Below, in pieces: positions 1 through 10,010 of a DNA stretch of 64,000 bases. The position numbers and the translations under genes were made by a program. Below the pieces are notes generated by a model. The model had not been told where the DNA came from, searched no databases, and saw only the letters and a program-made list of their open reading frames with translations. Position 1 is the first letter of the stretch. Every line of letters starts with the position of its first letter. This stretch comes from Ephemerocybe angulata (Eukaryota > Basidiomycota > Agaricomycetes > Agaricales > Psathyrellaceae), in contig JAACJK010000058.1 of assembly GCA_013368325.1 (NCBI GenBank), positions 1,104,178-1,168,177 on the forward strand, in the 5' to 3' direction.

Positions 1-308
1 TAACTATACGATATACATGATACGCACCTGTGAGTGGGAAGAGTTCGATGGGGACTCAACCACTCACAGTGTGGACTATATACTGTATGAGAACAATGAT
101 CGATCTATTTACGGAACAATAGAGTCAGAGAACAATGATCGATCTATCTATAGAACAATAAAGTGACAACCATCAATAGAAGGATAGATGGAATGATTGA
201 TAGAATAGAATGATGAAAGAATGACAGATAGAATGATGAAATGAAAGAAGCGTCGAAAAGCTATGTATCAAATGATGATGAAGGTAACATGAGCATTGCC
301 TTCTAACA
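1..308 (-). repeat. 3' LTR of the copia element (partial)
   Basis: Matches 5330-5637 base for base except two substitutions. It ends in CTAACA on the plus strand, the complement of the TGTTAG start expected for an LTR. The part equivalent to 5268-5329 lies outside the window. Confidence 0.93.
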
Positions 309-319
309 CACCCCCTTAA
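309..319 (-). other. Polypurine tract of the copia element
   Basis: Directly inside the left LTR the minus strand reads TTAAGGGGGTG, a purine run in the position expected for plus-strand priming. Confidence 0.75.
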
Positions 320-336
320 TGCGATGTCTCTGAATC

Positions 337-2880
337 CTATTTGAGTCCAAGCGCGAGTCGATGCTTCTGAATAGCGACTTTGGGAAGTGGTTTGGTGAAG
401 ATGTCGGCGATCATGTCACCAGTAGGGAGAAAATGAACAGTAATGTCGCCTCGCTTGATAGCGTCTCGGATCCAGTGCATCTTGATGTCGATGTGCTTCA
501 TGCGTCCATGGTTCTCTGGGTTCTTGAGAACTCTAAGAGCTGACTGGTTGTCGACCATGAGAGGTGAGGGTCCTTGTACGTTGTAGCCGAGTTCGCCCAA
601 TAGTGTCCTCATCCAGATGATATCTCTGCCTGCACTCGAAGCGGCGACATATTCTGCCTCAGTAGATGAGTCAGCAACAATCGTCTGCTTCTTCGCGGAC
701 CAGCTAACTGCTCCAGAGCCTATCTTGATGACAAAGCCAGAGGTTGAGCGCCGAGTGTCAAGGCACCCAGCATGGTCAGCATCGCTGTAGGCTTGGAAGA
801 GCTCTGAGGACATCTCGCCTCCGTCGTTGCGATAAGTCAGCTTGAGATCCATGGTGCCCTTTAGATAGCGGAAGACGTGCTTAACCGCTTTCCAGTGGAT
901 GGGTCCAGGATTGGAGTTGTACTGAGCGAGCTTGGCGACGGCATATGCGATATCTGGTCGGGTTGCAACAGCAAGGTACATTAGGGCGCCAACCGCGTTC
1001 ATGTATGGGACACCCTTCATGGTTTCAGTGTCGCCCGGAGCAGGAACATACTTCGTGAGTCGAGAGCCACTTCCTGGATCCATTGGGGTGGATACCGGGT
1101 AGCAGTCTTCCATGTTGAAGCGTTTGAGCATGTCGAGGATGTACTGGGTCTGGGATAGGCGAAGGATGCGATTGGGTTGGTCATATTCGACCTTGATGCC
1201 GAGGAGATAGGTGGTTGGGCCAAGGTCCTTCAGTTTGAAGACCTTACGGAGTGAGTCCTTCAGCCACTTGATCTTCTCCTGGCTTGGTGACATGATAGTG
1301 ATGTCGTCGACGAAGACAGGAAGAGTGATCCGAATGTCGTCCTTCTCCCAACTGTAGATGCTCGGATCCGACTTGATTTGGATGAACCCTAGAGCTTCCA
1401 ACTCCTTTGCCAGTACCTGGTACCAAAGTCTGCCGCTCTGCTTTAGACCATAGAGGCCTTTATTCAGGCGACATACCCACACCTTTCCATCTGGGCCCTT
1501 AACCTCAAAACCAGGAGCCTGCTTCATGTAGACCTCGTAGTCGTCTTCGATCTTGCCATTGAGATAGGCGTTGTCGATGTCGATAGACTCGATGAAGTCA
1601 CCGTTCATGGCAGCCTTGGCGAGGGCTGTGCGAAGGGAGGTAAGGCGAGCTGTTGGTGCCCAGGTTTGATCGTAGTCCTGTCCAGGGATCTGCGAGTACC
1701 CCTTTGCCACAAGTCGTGCCTTGTACCGATCGATGGTGCCATCTTCCTTGCGTTTGACGAGGAAGACCCAGCGCGAGCCGACTACCTTTCTCCCTTCCGG
1801 AAGCTCGACCAAGTCCCAGGTGCCATTCGCAATGAGAGCGTCAATCTCTGCTTGGGCAGCTGCGAGCCAGAATTCGCCATCCGGGCCATTGAAGGCTTGT
1901 TCGGGTGTCTGTGGTGAGTCATGAGGTCGTGTGGCTGCTCCAAATGCTGTCTGCACCGCCGCCTGCAACCTATCATATGCCATGTAGTAGGCCATAGATG
2001 TGCCCACGTCGTTACAAAAGACATCAAGTGGGAGGTCGTACATGGTCCGAATTGAATCGAAGATGGGAGTAGCTCGTAGGGCTTGTTCCATATCAACATC
2101 ATCATCTCCTGCCTGAAAATCCTCGGCAACGAGTGGTGGTATCTCGGCCAAGTTTTCCTCCTGAATAGGTGGCGGATTGTTTCTGTTGTCACCCCCTCGA
2201 TCTGCCACCACATCACCCCCTTGACGTCGAGCGTGTGGTTGAGTGCCTCGTCGTTGCATTCCATGGAGCAGCTGGAAGTCTGTCAATGCTCTGGTGGAGG
2301 CACGAACAGGACGTGTGCTCTGCGACACCAAGGGAGGTGCACCGACAGGACGTGGAATGAACGAGGGCTGAGGAGGAGGATCGGGGAAAGCAGGAGCAGG
2401 GATAGGACCAATTTCAGGGGACGGAGGCGTGAAGGGAGATTCGGGTATGGCAAGTTTGGTTTGGGTTTGGCGTGTTGGACTAGGAGGAGTAGAGGGATGA
2501 TACTCTGGTCGACGTGTCTGCTTTAGGCGCGGAGCCTTGTGCAGGTCGTTTGGGAGTGCGCACCGCTGGGTTCTCTCCATCGTCATCACTATCACTCTCA
2601 TCGGAATCGTCATTGCGATGATTAGGAGGAGGTGGAGGGGATGGGAGAACGGCGGGTGGCTTGGCAGGTAGTGGCGTAGGATTATTAGCAGCGTCTGGCC
2701 ATATGTCCCGAATGCCGACAGGTACCTGAACCTGTGGATTGGCTTTGGTCGATAGTCCTGGGAAGGATTTCTCGTCGAAGATGATGTCGCATGATATGAC
2801 GACTTTCTTCGTGCTTGGGTTGTAGCACTTCCAGCCCTTGTATCCTGGTTCAAAACCAATAAAGATACAGAGTTCTGCAT
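337..2880 (-). CDS. copia Pol, reverse transcriptase and RNase H part
   Basis: The first ~150 residues of this open frame are out-of-frame sequence overlapping the upstream ORF; recognisable coding starts near 2500. It contains the copia RT (the fungal copia motif WVFLVKRKEDG, then KARLVAKGYSQ and the catalytic FVDDI variant of YVDD) followed by RNase H (AYSDADHAG, DSSTEAEY) and the typical C-terminal DIFTKPLPK. No stop or gap interrupts RT or RNase H. The frame is shifted by one base relative to the gag-integrase ORF that ends at 2480, while copia elements usually encode one polyprotein. The shift lies in the low-complexity linker between integrase and RT, so it is either a single-base indel or a recoding site. 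Confidence 0.93.
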   Translation of the reverse strand: MQNSVSLLVLNQDTRAGSATTQARRKSSYHATSSSTRNPSQDYRPKPIHRFRYLSAFGTYGQTLLIILRHYLPSHPPFSHPLHLLLIIAMTIPMRVIVMTMERTQRCALPNDLHKAPRLKQTRRPEYHPSTPPSPTRQTQTKLAIPESPFTPPSPEIGPIPAPAFPDPPPQPSFIPRPVGAPPLVSQSTRPVRASTRALTDFQLLHGMQRRGTQPHARRQGGDVVADRGGDNRNNPPPIQEENLAEIPPLVAEDFQAGDDDVDMEQALRATPIFDSIRTMYDLPLDVFCNDVGTSMAYYMAYDRLQAAVQTAFGAATRPHDSPQTPEQAFNGPDGEFWLAAAQAEIDALIANGTWDLVELPEGRKVVGSRWVFLVKRKEDGTIDRYKARLVAKGYSQIPGQDYDQTWAPTARLTSLRTALAKAAMNGDFIESIDIDNAYLNGKIEDDYEVYMKQAPGFEVKGPDGKVWVCRLNKGLYGLKQSGRLWYQVLAKELEALGFIQIKSDPSIYSWEKDDIRITLPVFVDDITIMSPSQEKIKWLKDSLRKVFKLKDLGPTTYLLGIKVEYDQPNRILRLSQTQYILDMLKRFNMEDCYPVSTPMDPGSGSRLTKYVPAPGDTETMKGVPYMNAVGALMYLAVATRPDIAYAVAKLAQYNSNPGPIHWKAVKHVFRYLKGTMDLKLTYRNDGGEMSSELFQAYSDADHAGCLDTRRSTSGFVIKIGSGAVSWSAKKQTIVADSSTEAEYVAASSAGRDIIWMRTLLGELGYNVQGPSPLMVDNQSALRVLKNPENHGRMKHIDIKMHWIRDAIKRGDITVHFLPTGDMIADIFTKPLPKVAIQKHRLALGLK

Positions 2881-5029
2881 GTGGTTGGAGGTTGGTGCAG
2901 TCTTTTCGTGTGATGTTTACGAATGCACGGCAGCCAAAGACTCGGAACATGGAGATATCAGGCTTGGATTTGTGCCAAACTTCATAGGAGGTCGTGTTTG
3001 AAAGCGCAGAGGAGGGGGTGGCGTTGAGGATCTCGGTGTAGTAGAGGACAGCAGCGCCCCAGAACATCATAGGGAGAGATGCCTGGTTGAGCATGGCGAT
3101 TACGCCTTCAGCCAGGGTGCGGTTCAGACGTTCGCTAACACCATTTTGCTGAGGCGTAGCCTTGACGGTGTGCTGGCGTGTGATCCCACGTTCTGTGCAC
3201 CAAGACTCGAAGTTCTTGCCAATGTATTCTCCTCCTTTGTCGTCGCGGAGCTCCTTGACCTTGACTCCGTGCTTTCGTTCTACTTCAGCAACGAAGTCTT
3301 TGAAGGCCTGGAAGGCGTCGCTCTTGCGCTTCAATAGGTAAACCTTCTTGAATCGTGATCGTGAGTGGTCATCAATGAAGACGATCCAGTACTGGTACCC
3401 GACAGGTGTCTGGGTGCTGAGAGGTCCATGGACATCCGAGTGGATACGTCCTAGGAGCTCGGTGGAGCGATGCTCTGATAGATGAGGGAATGGATCCCGA
3501 TGTTGCTTCCCAGCTATGCAGTGCTCACAGATATCCTGGAGCGATGATTCCTCGTGTACCAAGACGCCAGTGGCGAGGTCATGACGAAGTAGAGTATCCA
3601 GTCTGTCCTTGCCGATGTGCCCTAATCGCTGGTGCAGTAGTTCCTTCTCAACTCTAGTCGCAAATGCGGCCATCGTGTCGTCGCGCGTGAGCGTGGACCC
3701 ATCTAAGGATCCTGTGCATCCGCGAATGGTAGCTGTGACTAGAAGCTTGCCATTTTTAAAGAATTCGAGGGAGTCGCCTTCAATGACAACTCGCATCTTC
3801 TTCTTCTTAACAACATAGAGGATAGAGAAGAGATTGTTGCATAGTGTAGGAACATATAGTACATCGTCAAATATCAAAGTCTCTCCGGTCTTTCCGTGTA
3901 TGACCGGTGTATACCACACTTGTCCCTGCCCTGTAGCCCAGACCACCTCGTCGTTGGCGAGTGAGATGGGGACCTTCACCGGAACCATGTTCCGGATCCA
4001 GTCGCGGTGCGGCGTCATATGTGAGGTTGCACCTGAGTCTGGGTTCCAGGAAGTGTCAGTGGGCGTACGGGTAGAGCGGCGGACGAGGGGACTTGCGATG
4101 TGGGCAACTTGAGCGAGCATGGCCTTCTGGTCGTTGTCGGGAGCAGAGGTGGAGGAGGAAGAGGCAGCGTTGGCTTCCTGAGCCTTCAGCGCCTTCTTGT
4201 TTGCCCTCTTCTTGAGCTGGTAGCAGTCCTCAGACCCATGGGAGTTCTGCGCACCGTGGATCTTGCACTTGTACTTCGGCGTCTCGCTGGTGCTTCCAGA
4301 GGCGCGAAGGGCAGATGCCTCGGCATTGGCAGTGTTCTGCTTGAGAACGTCGGACTTTCGGAGATGTTTGAGGATCTCCGAGGCATTCATGGTGCTCTCG
4401 TCGAGGTGGTTGAGAGTGTGCCGAAGCATCTTGTCGTCCTTGCCAATGAGACCGATGGCAATCATGCTGAGTGCCAGGTCCTCGGTGAGCTTGGCTGCGC
4501 TGTATCCGTCGGTGTACGTTGAAGCCGTGTAGGTGTTTGTGGCTCGGACGTAGGATGATGCGGTATAGACAGGTGGAGAGGGGAGCAGGTTTGCAAGGCG
4601 AGCTCCAAGGGCGAGAGCGCGAGATCCGAAGTCAGCATAGCCTTCTTCCTCGTGGCTGGTGTCTCCCTTGCGGAGGCTGACAAGCTCCTGGAGGATGGTA
4701 GCACGAGATCCAGAGGTCTTGGACTCGTAGGTTTCCAGGAGAGCTTCCCAGATAGCAGGGAGGTCGTTCATGGGAATCCCTGCGAGGAGATTCTCAATCT
4801 GAGCATGGTCGAGGGTGCTGCGGATGTAGCCGATGGTTTTGGATCGCGCTTGGTTGAAGAACGCCTTCTCCGATGCAGAGCCGGAAAGAGGGAATTCCTC
4901 TGCCCTAGTGAGGATGTCGTGGGCGCAGAAGCTGAACGACTTGTTGACGACATTGTTCTTCCATTGCTGGAAGGTAGCATCGGTCAGCATGACCACGCTT
5001 TCAGAGCTGGACGTGTTGTCTGTTGCCAT
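2480..5029 (-). CDS. copia Gag-protease-integrase polyprotein part
   Basis: 849 residues. Residues ~1-250 are the copia Gag (UBN2-like). Around 255-270 is a poor zinc-knuckle-like C/H cluster. The aspartic protease motif DSGATSHM is at ~331. The integrase zinc finger (HxxxxH then CEHC) is near 460-510, and the DDE core has DVHGPL, DDHSR, DDKGGEY and a glutamate in NGVSERLNRT. The frame ends in an acidic, proline-rich linker instead of running on into RT, which continues in another frame from about 2500. All catalytic residues I can name are present, so the interruption may be recent. Confidence 0.93.
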   Translation of the reverse strand: MATDNTSSSESVVMLTDATFQQWKNNVVNKSFSFCAHDILTRAEEFPLSGSASEKAFFNQARSKTIGYIRSTLDHAQIENLLAGIPMNDLPAIWEALLETYESKTSGSRATILQELVSLRKGDTSHEEEGYADFGSRALALGARLANLLPSPPVYTASSYVRATNTYTASTYTDGYSAAKLTEDLALSMIAIGLIGKDDKMLRHTLNHLDESTMNASEILKHLRKSDVLKQNTANAEASALRASGSTSETPKYKCKIHGAQNSHGSEDCYQLKKRANKKALKAQEANAASSSSTSAPDNDQKAMLAQVAHIASPLVRRSTRTPTDTSWNPDSGATSHMTPHRDWIRNMVPVKVPISLANDEVVWATGQGQVWYTPVIHGKTGETLIFDDVLYVPTLCNNLFSILYVVKKKKMRVVIEGDSLEFFKNGKLLVTATIRGCTGSLDGSTLTRDDTMAAFATRVEKELLHQRLGHIGKDRLDTLLRHDLATGVLVHEESSLQDICEHCIAGKQHRDPFPHLSEHRSTELLGRIHSDVHGPLSTQTPVGYQYWIVFIDDHSRSRFKKVYLLKRKSDAFQAFKDFVAEVERKHGVKVKELRDDKGGEYIGKNFESWCTERGITRQHTVKATPQQNGVSERLNRTLAEGVIAMLNQASLPMMFWGAAVLYYTEILNATPSSALSNTTSYEVWHKSKPDISMFRVFGCRAFVNITRKDCTNLQPHAELCIFIGFEPGYKGWKCYNPSTKKVVISCDIIFDEKSFPGLSTKANPQVQVPVGIRDIWPDAANNPTPLPAKPPAVLPSPPPPPNHRNDDSDESDSDDDGENPAVRTPKRPAQGSAPKADTSTRVSSLYSS

Positions 5030-5248
5030 AGCGAGAGGACTTGTGGAAGAGCGAGTAGGGGAGTAATGGAGGAGAGCACTCTTGGGTGAAAATCACCACA
5101 AGAATAGTGGAATGATGCTAAGAGGAGTATAACTCCGAGATAGCGAGGGGAGCGAGGGTGAGGTCGGATGGTGATCGTAACGGGCGATGGTAGCGATAAC
5201 ACGCGGTGTCTGATTACAAAACAAGTGTTGCTTATCAGAGGAGCCCGG

Positions 5249-5260
5249 GGCTCATAACTT
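5249..5260 (-). other. Primer-binding site, half initiator-tRNA-Met type
   Basis: On the minus strand the bases AGTTATGAGCCC lie 7-8 nt inside the 5' LTR. They fit the anticodon arm of initiator tRNA-Met (loop CAU), the site used by Drosophila copia, which primes from a half tRNA. Confidence 0.6.
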
Positions 5261-5267
5261 ATCAAAC

Positions 5268-5637
5268 TGTTAAGTTTGGATAAGTTCTGACCACGTCTGT
5301 GAGTGGGAAGAGTTCGATTAGGCTTGTAATAACTATACGATATACATGATACGCACCTGTGAGTGGGAAGAGTTCGATGGGGACTCAACCGCTCACAGTG
5401 TGGACTATATACTGTATGAGAACAATGATCGATCTATTTACGGAACAATAGAGTCAGAGAACAATGATCGATCTATCTATAGAACAATAAAGTGACAACC
5501 ATCAATAGAAGGATAGATGGAATGATTGATAGAATAGAATGATGAAAGAATGACAGATAGAATGATGAAATGAAAGAAGCATCGAAAAGCTATGTATCAA
5601 ATGATGATGAAGGTAACATGAGCATTGCCTTCTAACA
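5268..5637 (-). repeat. 5' LTR of the copia element
   Basis: The inferred LTR starts TGTTA and ends TAACA (plus strand), giving the usual inverted ends, about 370 bp. Only 5330-5637 can be compared with the left LTR. A 22-bp motif (start CTGTGAGTGGG) occurs twice inside it, at ~5297 and ~5357. An alternative inner boundary is TG at 5325. Confidence 0.75.
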
Positions 5638-6103
5638 AGGATGTGGGGCGTACGACTGTTAGGGTCTTGAACGGGTACGTGAAGATCGAAGAACGCAAGA
5701 AGATGGAGGTAGGCGGTGTCAGGATACCGTATGAGGTTTGAGAGGGAATGTAAATTTCGTGATTTTTGGACCTCGGTGGGTTGCTTCATGTCCTCCCATG
5801 CTCCTTGGATATGTGGGACTTTATGTTCTTTGTTGAAGACAGAAATGAATGATAGTATACAACAACTCTCATTGAAGTTAAGAGCGGGGGTGAACAGACA
5901 TCCCGAGTACATTAAAGTAAATTGGCCAGAGTACCTAAAGTCGAAAGTCTTTCAAATTACAACCCTTCGTAAAGATATGTATAGGTCCAGTCCCGTTGTC
6001 AGTCGGGTCGGAAAGGAGGAAAAGAGAGTTCGGTCAGAGTCGAGTCCAAGCAGTCCAAATCAACGATTAAGCAAACCACGGAAGCGAGCTACGGCACGAG
6101 TAC
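5638..6103. other. Intergenic, no gene seen
   Basis: Between the copia element and the 3' end of the lectin gene. An open frame on the plus strand (5716-6240) overlaps the last exon of that gene on the other strand, has no recognisable motif and is taken as chance. Confidence 0.5.
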
Positions 6104-7257
6104 TCAAAGCATCCAGACCTGATTCTCGTTCTTGTTGGTGCACTGCCAAGTTTGAACACGGTTCGAATTCGAAAGATCACCATTGGGCAGATCCAAGCAT
6201 TGTCCTGTCAAAAGGAGTAAGTGCCACCCCACTAAAATGAAACGAGCGATAGCGCACCTTTCCCCTCAAGCGCGATCCTATTATCGTCCGTGTAATACCA
6301 CTGCTGCGCCGGGTTGCCGTCATAGCATGTCCAGATCTTCATGCCCACGCCATTCCCGGGGTTCGAGCCGGCGTCGAGACAGAAGTTCGTGCCCGAGCGC
6401 TGGATCTTGGTGCTCCCGTGGTTGAGCAGCCAGTTCTGCGCAGGGGTGCCGTTGCAGTCGTACAGCTGCACAGGGGTCCCGTTAGCGAAGACGCCACCTT
6501 GAACGTCTATACACTTCTCGATGTGGTCGAAGGTGGGGTGGATGCGCCACGACAAGGGGCCGGGCCATGAGCCAGACGAGCAGAAGCTGATGACGTGGAT
6601 GAGTGAGGGCGAGGAGATTGGCGTCGAGCACATACCTGATGTCGTATGTCGTGTTCTCAATTGGGCACCTGTAGTAGGGAGGAGGGGGAGCGACACTCCC
6701 ATTAACGGCAGGGAACGCTGTTGGAGGCTGGGAGAAAGCAGTGGTGCAGTTATCCGTGTTGCAGGAGATCGATTGGCACAGCCCTTGTGGCTACAGTAGA
6801 CAATCAGGTCTAACTTCGATAGTTTGGGATGTGTGAACTCACCGAGGGTCTCTGGTTGGGCGTAATGACCATCCCGGTGTTTAGAGAACCCTCGCCATCT
6901 CTAACCATATAATAGTAGCCATTCTACAAACCGAATGAGCATCCTCTGATTTCTGTCGAGAGTCACTGTGCTCAGACTCACATCGTAGAATCCGGCCCTC
7001 AGCGTACCAGCCCCGTTCGCGTTCCCCCCATTCGCGTCCGTGTAGAAGAACCCAGGCGCCGAGAACTTCGTCACGCTACCGCCGGTAGGAATACGCGAGT
7101 CGAGTTGGCCACCAATGTAGAGATTGATCGCGCTGGGGCAGGAGTTGTGGATCACAAACTGGGAGGCATAGGGCGTTTGGCGCTTCTCCAAAGCCTGTGC
7201 CGTAGAGGTCGCGAGGACAGCTGTCGCAAGCATGAGGAGCGTGAAAGGGGTCCTCAT
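6104..7257 (-). CDS. Secreted Y3-like glycan-binding domain fused to ricin-type beta-trefoil
   Basis: Five exons fit the splice signals and keep one frame: 7257-6982, 6923-6843, 6790-6636, 6586-6258, 6204-6104, giving about 313 aa. A signal peptide (residues ~1-20) and a KR site at 25-26 precede a domain like the fungal glycan-binding protein Y3: start FVIHNSCPSAINLYIGG, middle GTLRAGFYDNGYYYMVRD, cysteine-rich end YDISFCSSG. Unlike Y3 itself the chain runs on into a ricin-B beta-trefoil with three QxW-type repeats (AQNW, AQQW, NQVW) and CLD motifs. The last repeat is only complete with the small fifth exon. Expected role: extracellular sugar binding with two different lectin folds. It heads a same-strand group of secreted genes. 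The fold calls are by motif; ligand unknown. Confidence 0.85.
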
Positions 7258-7370
7258 CGTGGTGGTGGTGGTGCTTGAACAAGAATGAATTTTCGGGCGC
7301 TATGTCGCGTGTGCTTTTGGCCGGGAGCAGAATAATCTTCCCAGTGGAAAGGTGGGCCATCCTTCAAGCC

Positions 7371-7380
7371 TCCTTTATAC
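7371..7380 (-). promoter_or_regulatory. TATA box of the Y3-ricin gene
   Basis: The minus strand reads GTATAAAGGA about 115 bp upstream of the ATG at 7257. This fits a core promoter with a long 5' leader. The remaining ~550 bp up to 7927 show no other feature. Confidence 0.45.
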
Positions 7381-7927
7381 GATCCGAGGTCGGGAGTCGC
7401 AAGCCGCCCATCGTGGGCCGGATTGGCCCAGGAGGTCTTCGATGAGTGCCGTGTTATTATGGCTGGTCGAGAAGGTGTCGAGAGTCGGTAGAGCTCTCTG
7501 CACAGCCTAAGCATCGTTCAGCTGATGGCCCACTTAAAAGCGCACCACGTCTGACTCTGACCTGGCATCTCGATCCTACCCAGTATTGATATCCATCGAC
7601 GTCACAGGGCGGGTCCAGAGTCAATTGAATTCATACTGGCGTGTGCGCGGGTATGCAACAGCGAGCGTAAGAGGGGCGACATGGAGGTACAAGCGCAAGA
7701 AAGAACAACCAATGTTCGGATCAAGCGCATCACACGATGTTTAGGGCAGGCAGATCTGTGTTAAGCGCCCAACATGTCTTGTCGCAGAACCCACCAAGAC
7801 AAGTGATAGAAATCAGGTTAACGAGAGAATCAACATTGGGCCCACAATCTAGAGAGTACAGTGCCACTAGACACTGGTGTATTTTCTAGCCTGTGATCCT
7901 TGTCGTAAATTGTAGCGATGTAACGCA

Positions 7928-8635
7928 TCAAGAATTCGTCGCCCAATTGCCGCTGGGGCAGAACCTGAGAGATGTGACAATTAGTATTATACCAAATCGA
8001 TGCTGGGCGAGAATTATGCAGTATAGCTTACGTTACGATGTAAGTTGTATTGGCGAATGGGCACTGGTAGTACGGCAGTGGTGGAGCGACCATTGCCGGG
8101 TTTGCGGGCGGGAATGTTTGGTCGTTCGGAGGCAGCGTGAAGGCATTGGGGCAGTTTCTATCTTCGCAGATCGCGGGGACACAGAATCCATTCGTCTAGG
8201 ATTGCGTCTCAGCTTCATGACTAATGTGATGTAAAATAGATAGACTCACGGTAGGGCGATTCTGTGGTACTATACTCAGTCCAGTGTTGATCTGGTTTGG
8301 ATCTTTGACGAAGTAGTAGAACGAGCCCTGGGGGATCAGACATATGTGAGTCGAGCCCACAGCATCGAGTGTATGTCACCTACACTTGCCCTGAAACCTG
8401 CTCTCAATGTTCCTGTGCTGTTGATACTCCCACCATGCGCGTTTGTGTTGATAAATGGTACATTTCCACTTATGAATCTCGTACTGTTTCCCTGGTAGGG
8501 AATAGTATCGACAAGGTCACCTGCAACGAAGAGGGGAAGTGCAGTGGGACAGTTGTTATATAGAATGTACTGCGTCGCTGGTATTTGTCCCATAGCGAGT
8601 TGGACCAAGGGAAGTAGCGCCAGATAAATCTTCAT
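7928..8635 (-). CDS. Secreted Y3-like glycan-binding protein
   Basis: Four exons, 8635-8384, 8327-8250, 8195-8032 and 7964-7928, encode about 176 aa. A 16-residue signal peptide is followed by YILYNNCPTALPLFVAGD, GTLRAGF, GSFYYFVKDPNQINTG, a cysteine-rich stretch and the family-like end TFCPSGN. It is the stand-alone form of the domain seen in the next gene downstream, with introns at matching positions, so the pair looks like a tandem duplication after which one copy gained (or the other lost) the ricin-type part. The first intron has two possible donors, GT at 8383 (used here) or a GC donor three codons upstream. Known members bind glycans; the ligand here is unknown. Confidence 0.85.
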
Positions 8636-8954
8636 AGTGGGAGAGGGGGAGAGTCGTCAATACGGATGAGATGGGCAATACAGGCGCCCGTTATTCGTTT
8701 TAAGCAAGCGGATGATGATAAGAATCCAGCAGGCAGAAGGTGTTTGTGATCAATTGTTGATGCAGTCGTGTTATATTACCAGAGGTGAGAAGGCCTTGAA
8801 CGCGTGTAAGGTACACGACAGAAGACCGATTAGCGTGATAACCCCACGAAACTATGCATAGCACACGCCCCGGGCCCGATAGAAGGTGGGCTATACGAAA
8901 CCCTCATTGATCTGAGATGGGGAAAGGTGCCCTTTGTGGGAGACAGGTAAAGTA

Positions 8955-9486
8955 CTACACGATTGGTACAATAATACTCCTTGTTTCTGGGGTAAAGCAG
9001 AACCCGTCATTCAGATTCTGAATACAGTTCGCCAACTGGGTGCAGGGGGCGACACAATTGGGCGTTGAGCAAAACGCTATGTTTCTTGAGGCCTGCAGAC
9101 ATGCAGTATCAGGGGCGGAGATGCACACATTTCCTACACCATTAAAGACGGTGCATGGACCTGCGCAAGTGTTCCCGGAGCGCTGGGAGCAGTAGACCAC
9201 GCGGATGGCGACTGCATCGCTAGACGTTTGTGAGTCTTGGTCGATGCCTTTAAGAGGATTAACACTGCGGTCCTCGACGCCGATGAAGGTAAGTTTGGCT
9301 TCTGTGGTGGCTATCCAGTGGTCGAGCTGGGCATTGCTCCAAGGACCGGCTGATTCCTAGTTTACAGATGAGCCAGTTAGCTATGTACCACTAATGCTCA
9401 TGAGCACCGTGTGAACTCACAGCGGTTGGGACAGCAGTCACTCGCGTGATAGCGACAATTGAAAGCGCGGTAGCCCTCAATTTCAT
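8955..9486 (-). CDS. Small secreted cysteine-rich protein
   Basis: Two exons (9486-9421, 9356-8955) give about 155 aa. A signal peptide of ~20 residues is followed by a stretch with WSNAQLDHWIATTEAKLTF and then a domain with many cysteines in short spacings (VVYCSQRSGNTCAGPC, CISAPDTACL, FCSTPNC, CTQLANC, FCFTP). From memory, such proteins are common among predicted small secreted proteins of mushrooms; no function is known to me. It is on the same strand as the two Y3-like genes and directly upstream of them, so the three may be a co-located secretome group. Confidence 0.8.
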
Positions 9487-10008
9487 GTTGGCAGTCGGGT
9501 GGGGCACTGAGGGGAGCTTTAGGGAGAGCCAAAACGAAAGCCTAATATGGGATAATAGTAAGTGGCTAACCAGGGTAACTCTCAGCTCTACGAGAGGCGT
9601 AAGTTGTGCAGGAAGCTCATCTTGCATGTGGGAGCGTAAGTCCATGGAGTAAAAGTCCCTCCAGCGCTCCTGGAAGTGCGCATCGAAGGGCAGGTAGAAC
9701 ACTAGGCGGCGTATGGTGTTAACAAATTTGGAAGAGTCTAGTGATCTCGGTCCTGAATTACTACTGAGATGCCTTGAAAGCATCTTGATCTCAACCTTTT
9801 TTACGTACACTGGGCCAATAAGGTGGTCCTTCCGGCACAAGTTAGTCAAGGCCTCGTCGAGAACAGCAACACGCACGGGCTATGCTAGATGCAGACAGCG
9901 TGAAGGAATATAATACCTGGTAGATCAGTCAAGACCCTTCTGCCCGAGCGCCCCCGAAGTCGGTTATTTTCGTGCGGATGGTACAAATACGTCATACGCA
10001 CGAGCGAT
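9487..10008. other. Intergenic, no gene seen
   Basis: Upstream region of the cysteine-rich gene. No open frame with recognisable content. Confidence 0.4.
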
Positions 10009-10010
10009 TA

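Larger units (their letters stand above)
1..5637 (-). mobile_element. Ty1/copia LTR retrotransposon, nearly complete
   Basis: A copia-order element on the minus strand: right (5') LTR, primer-binding site, gag-protease-integrase frame, reverse transcriptase-RNase H frame, polypurine tract, left (3') LTR. Over the ~308 bp that both LTRs show in the window I see only two mismatches (near positions 52 and 242 of the left copy), so the insertion is recent. The left LTR is cut by the window edge, so its outer ~60 bp and the left target-site copy are not visible. The right flank after the LTR reads AGGAT, the candidate target duplication. The integrase and RT halves lie in different frames. Confidence 0.95.

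Noticed and set aside
5325..5637. LTR starting at TG 5325
   Set aside because: A start at 5268 gives matching TGTTA/TAACA ends and brings the primer-binding site close to the LTR. The left copy is cut off, so this cannot be proven.
5716..6240. Plus-strand open frame of 174 codons
   Set aside because: It overlaps the last lectin exon on the other strand and shows no motif.
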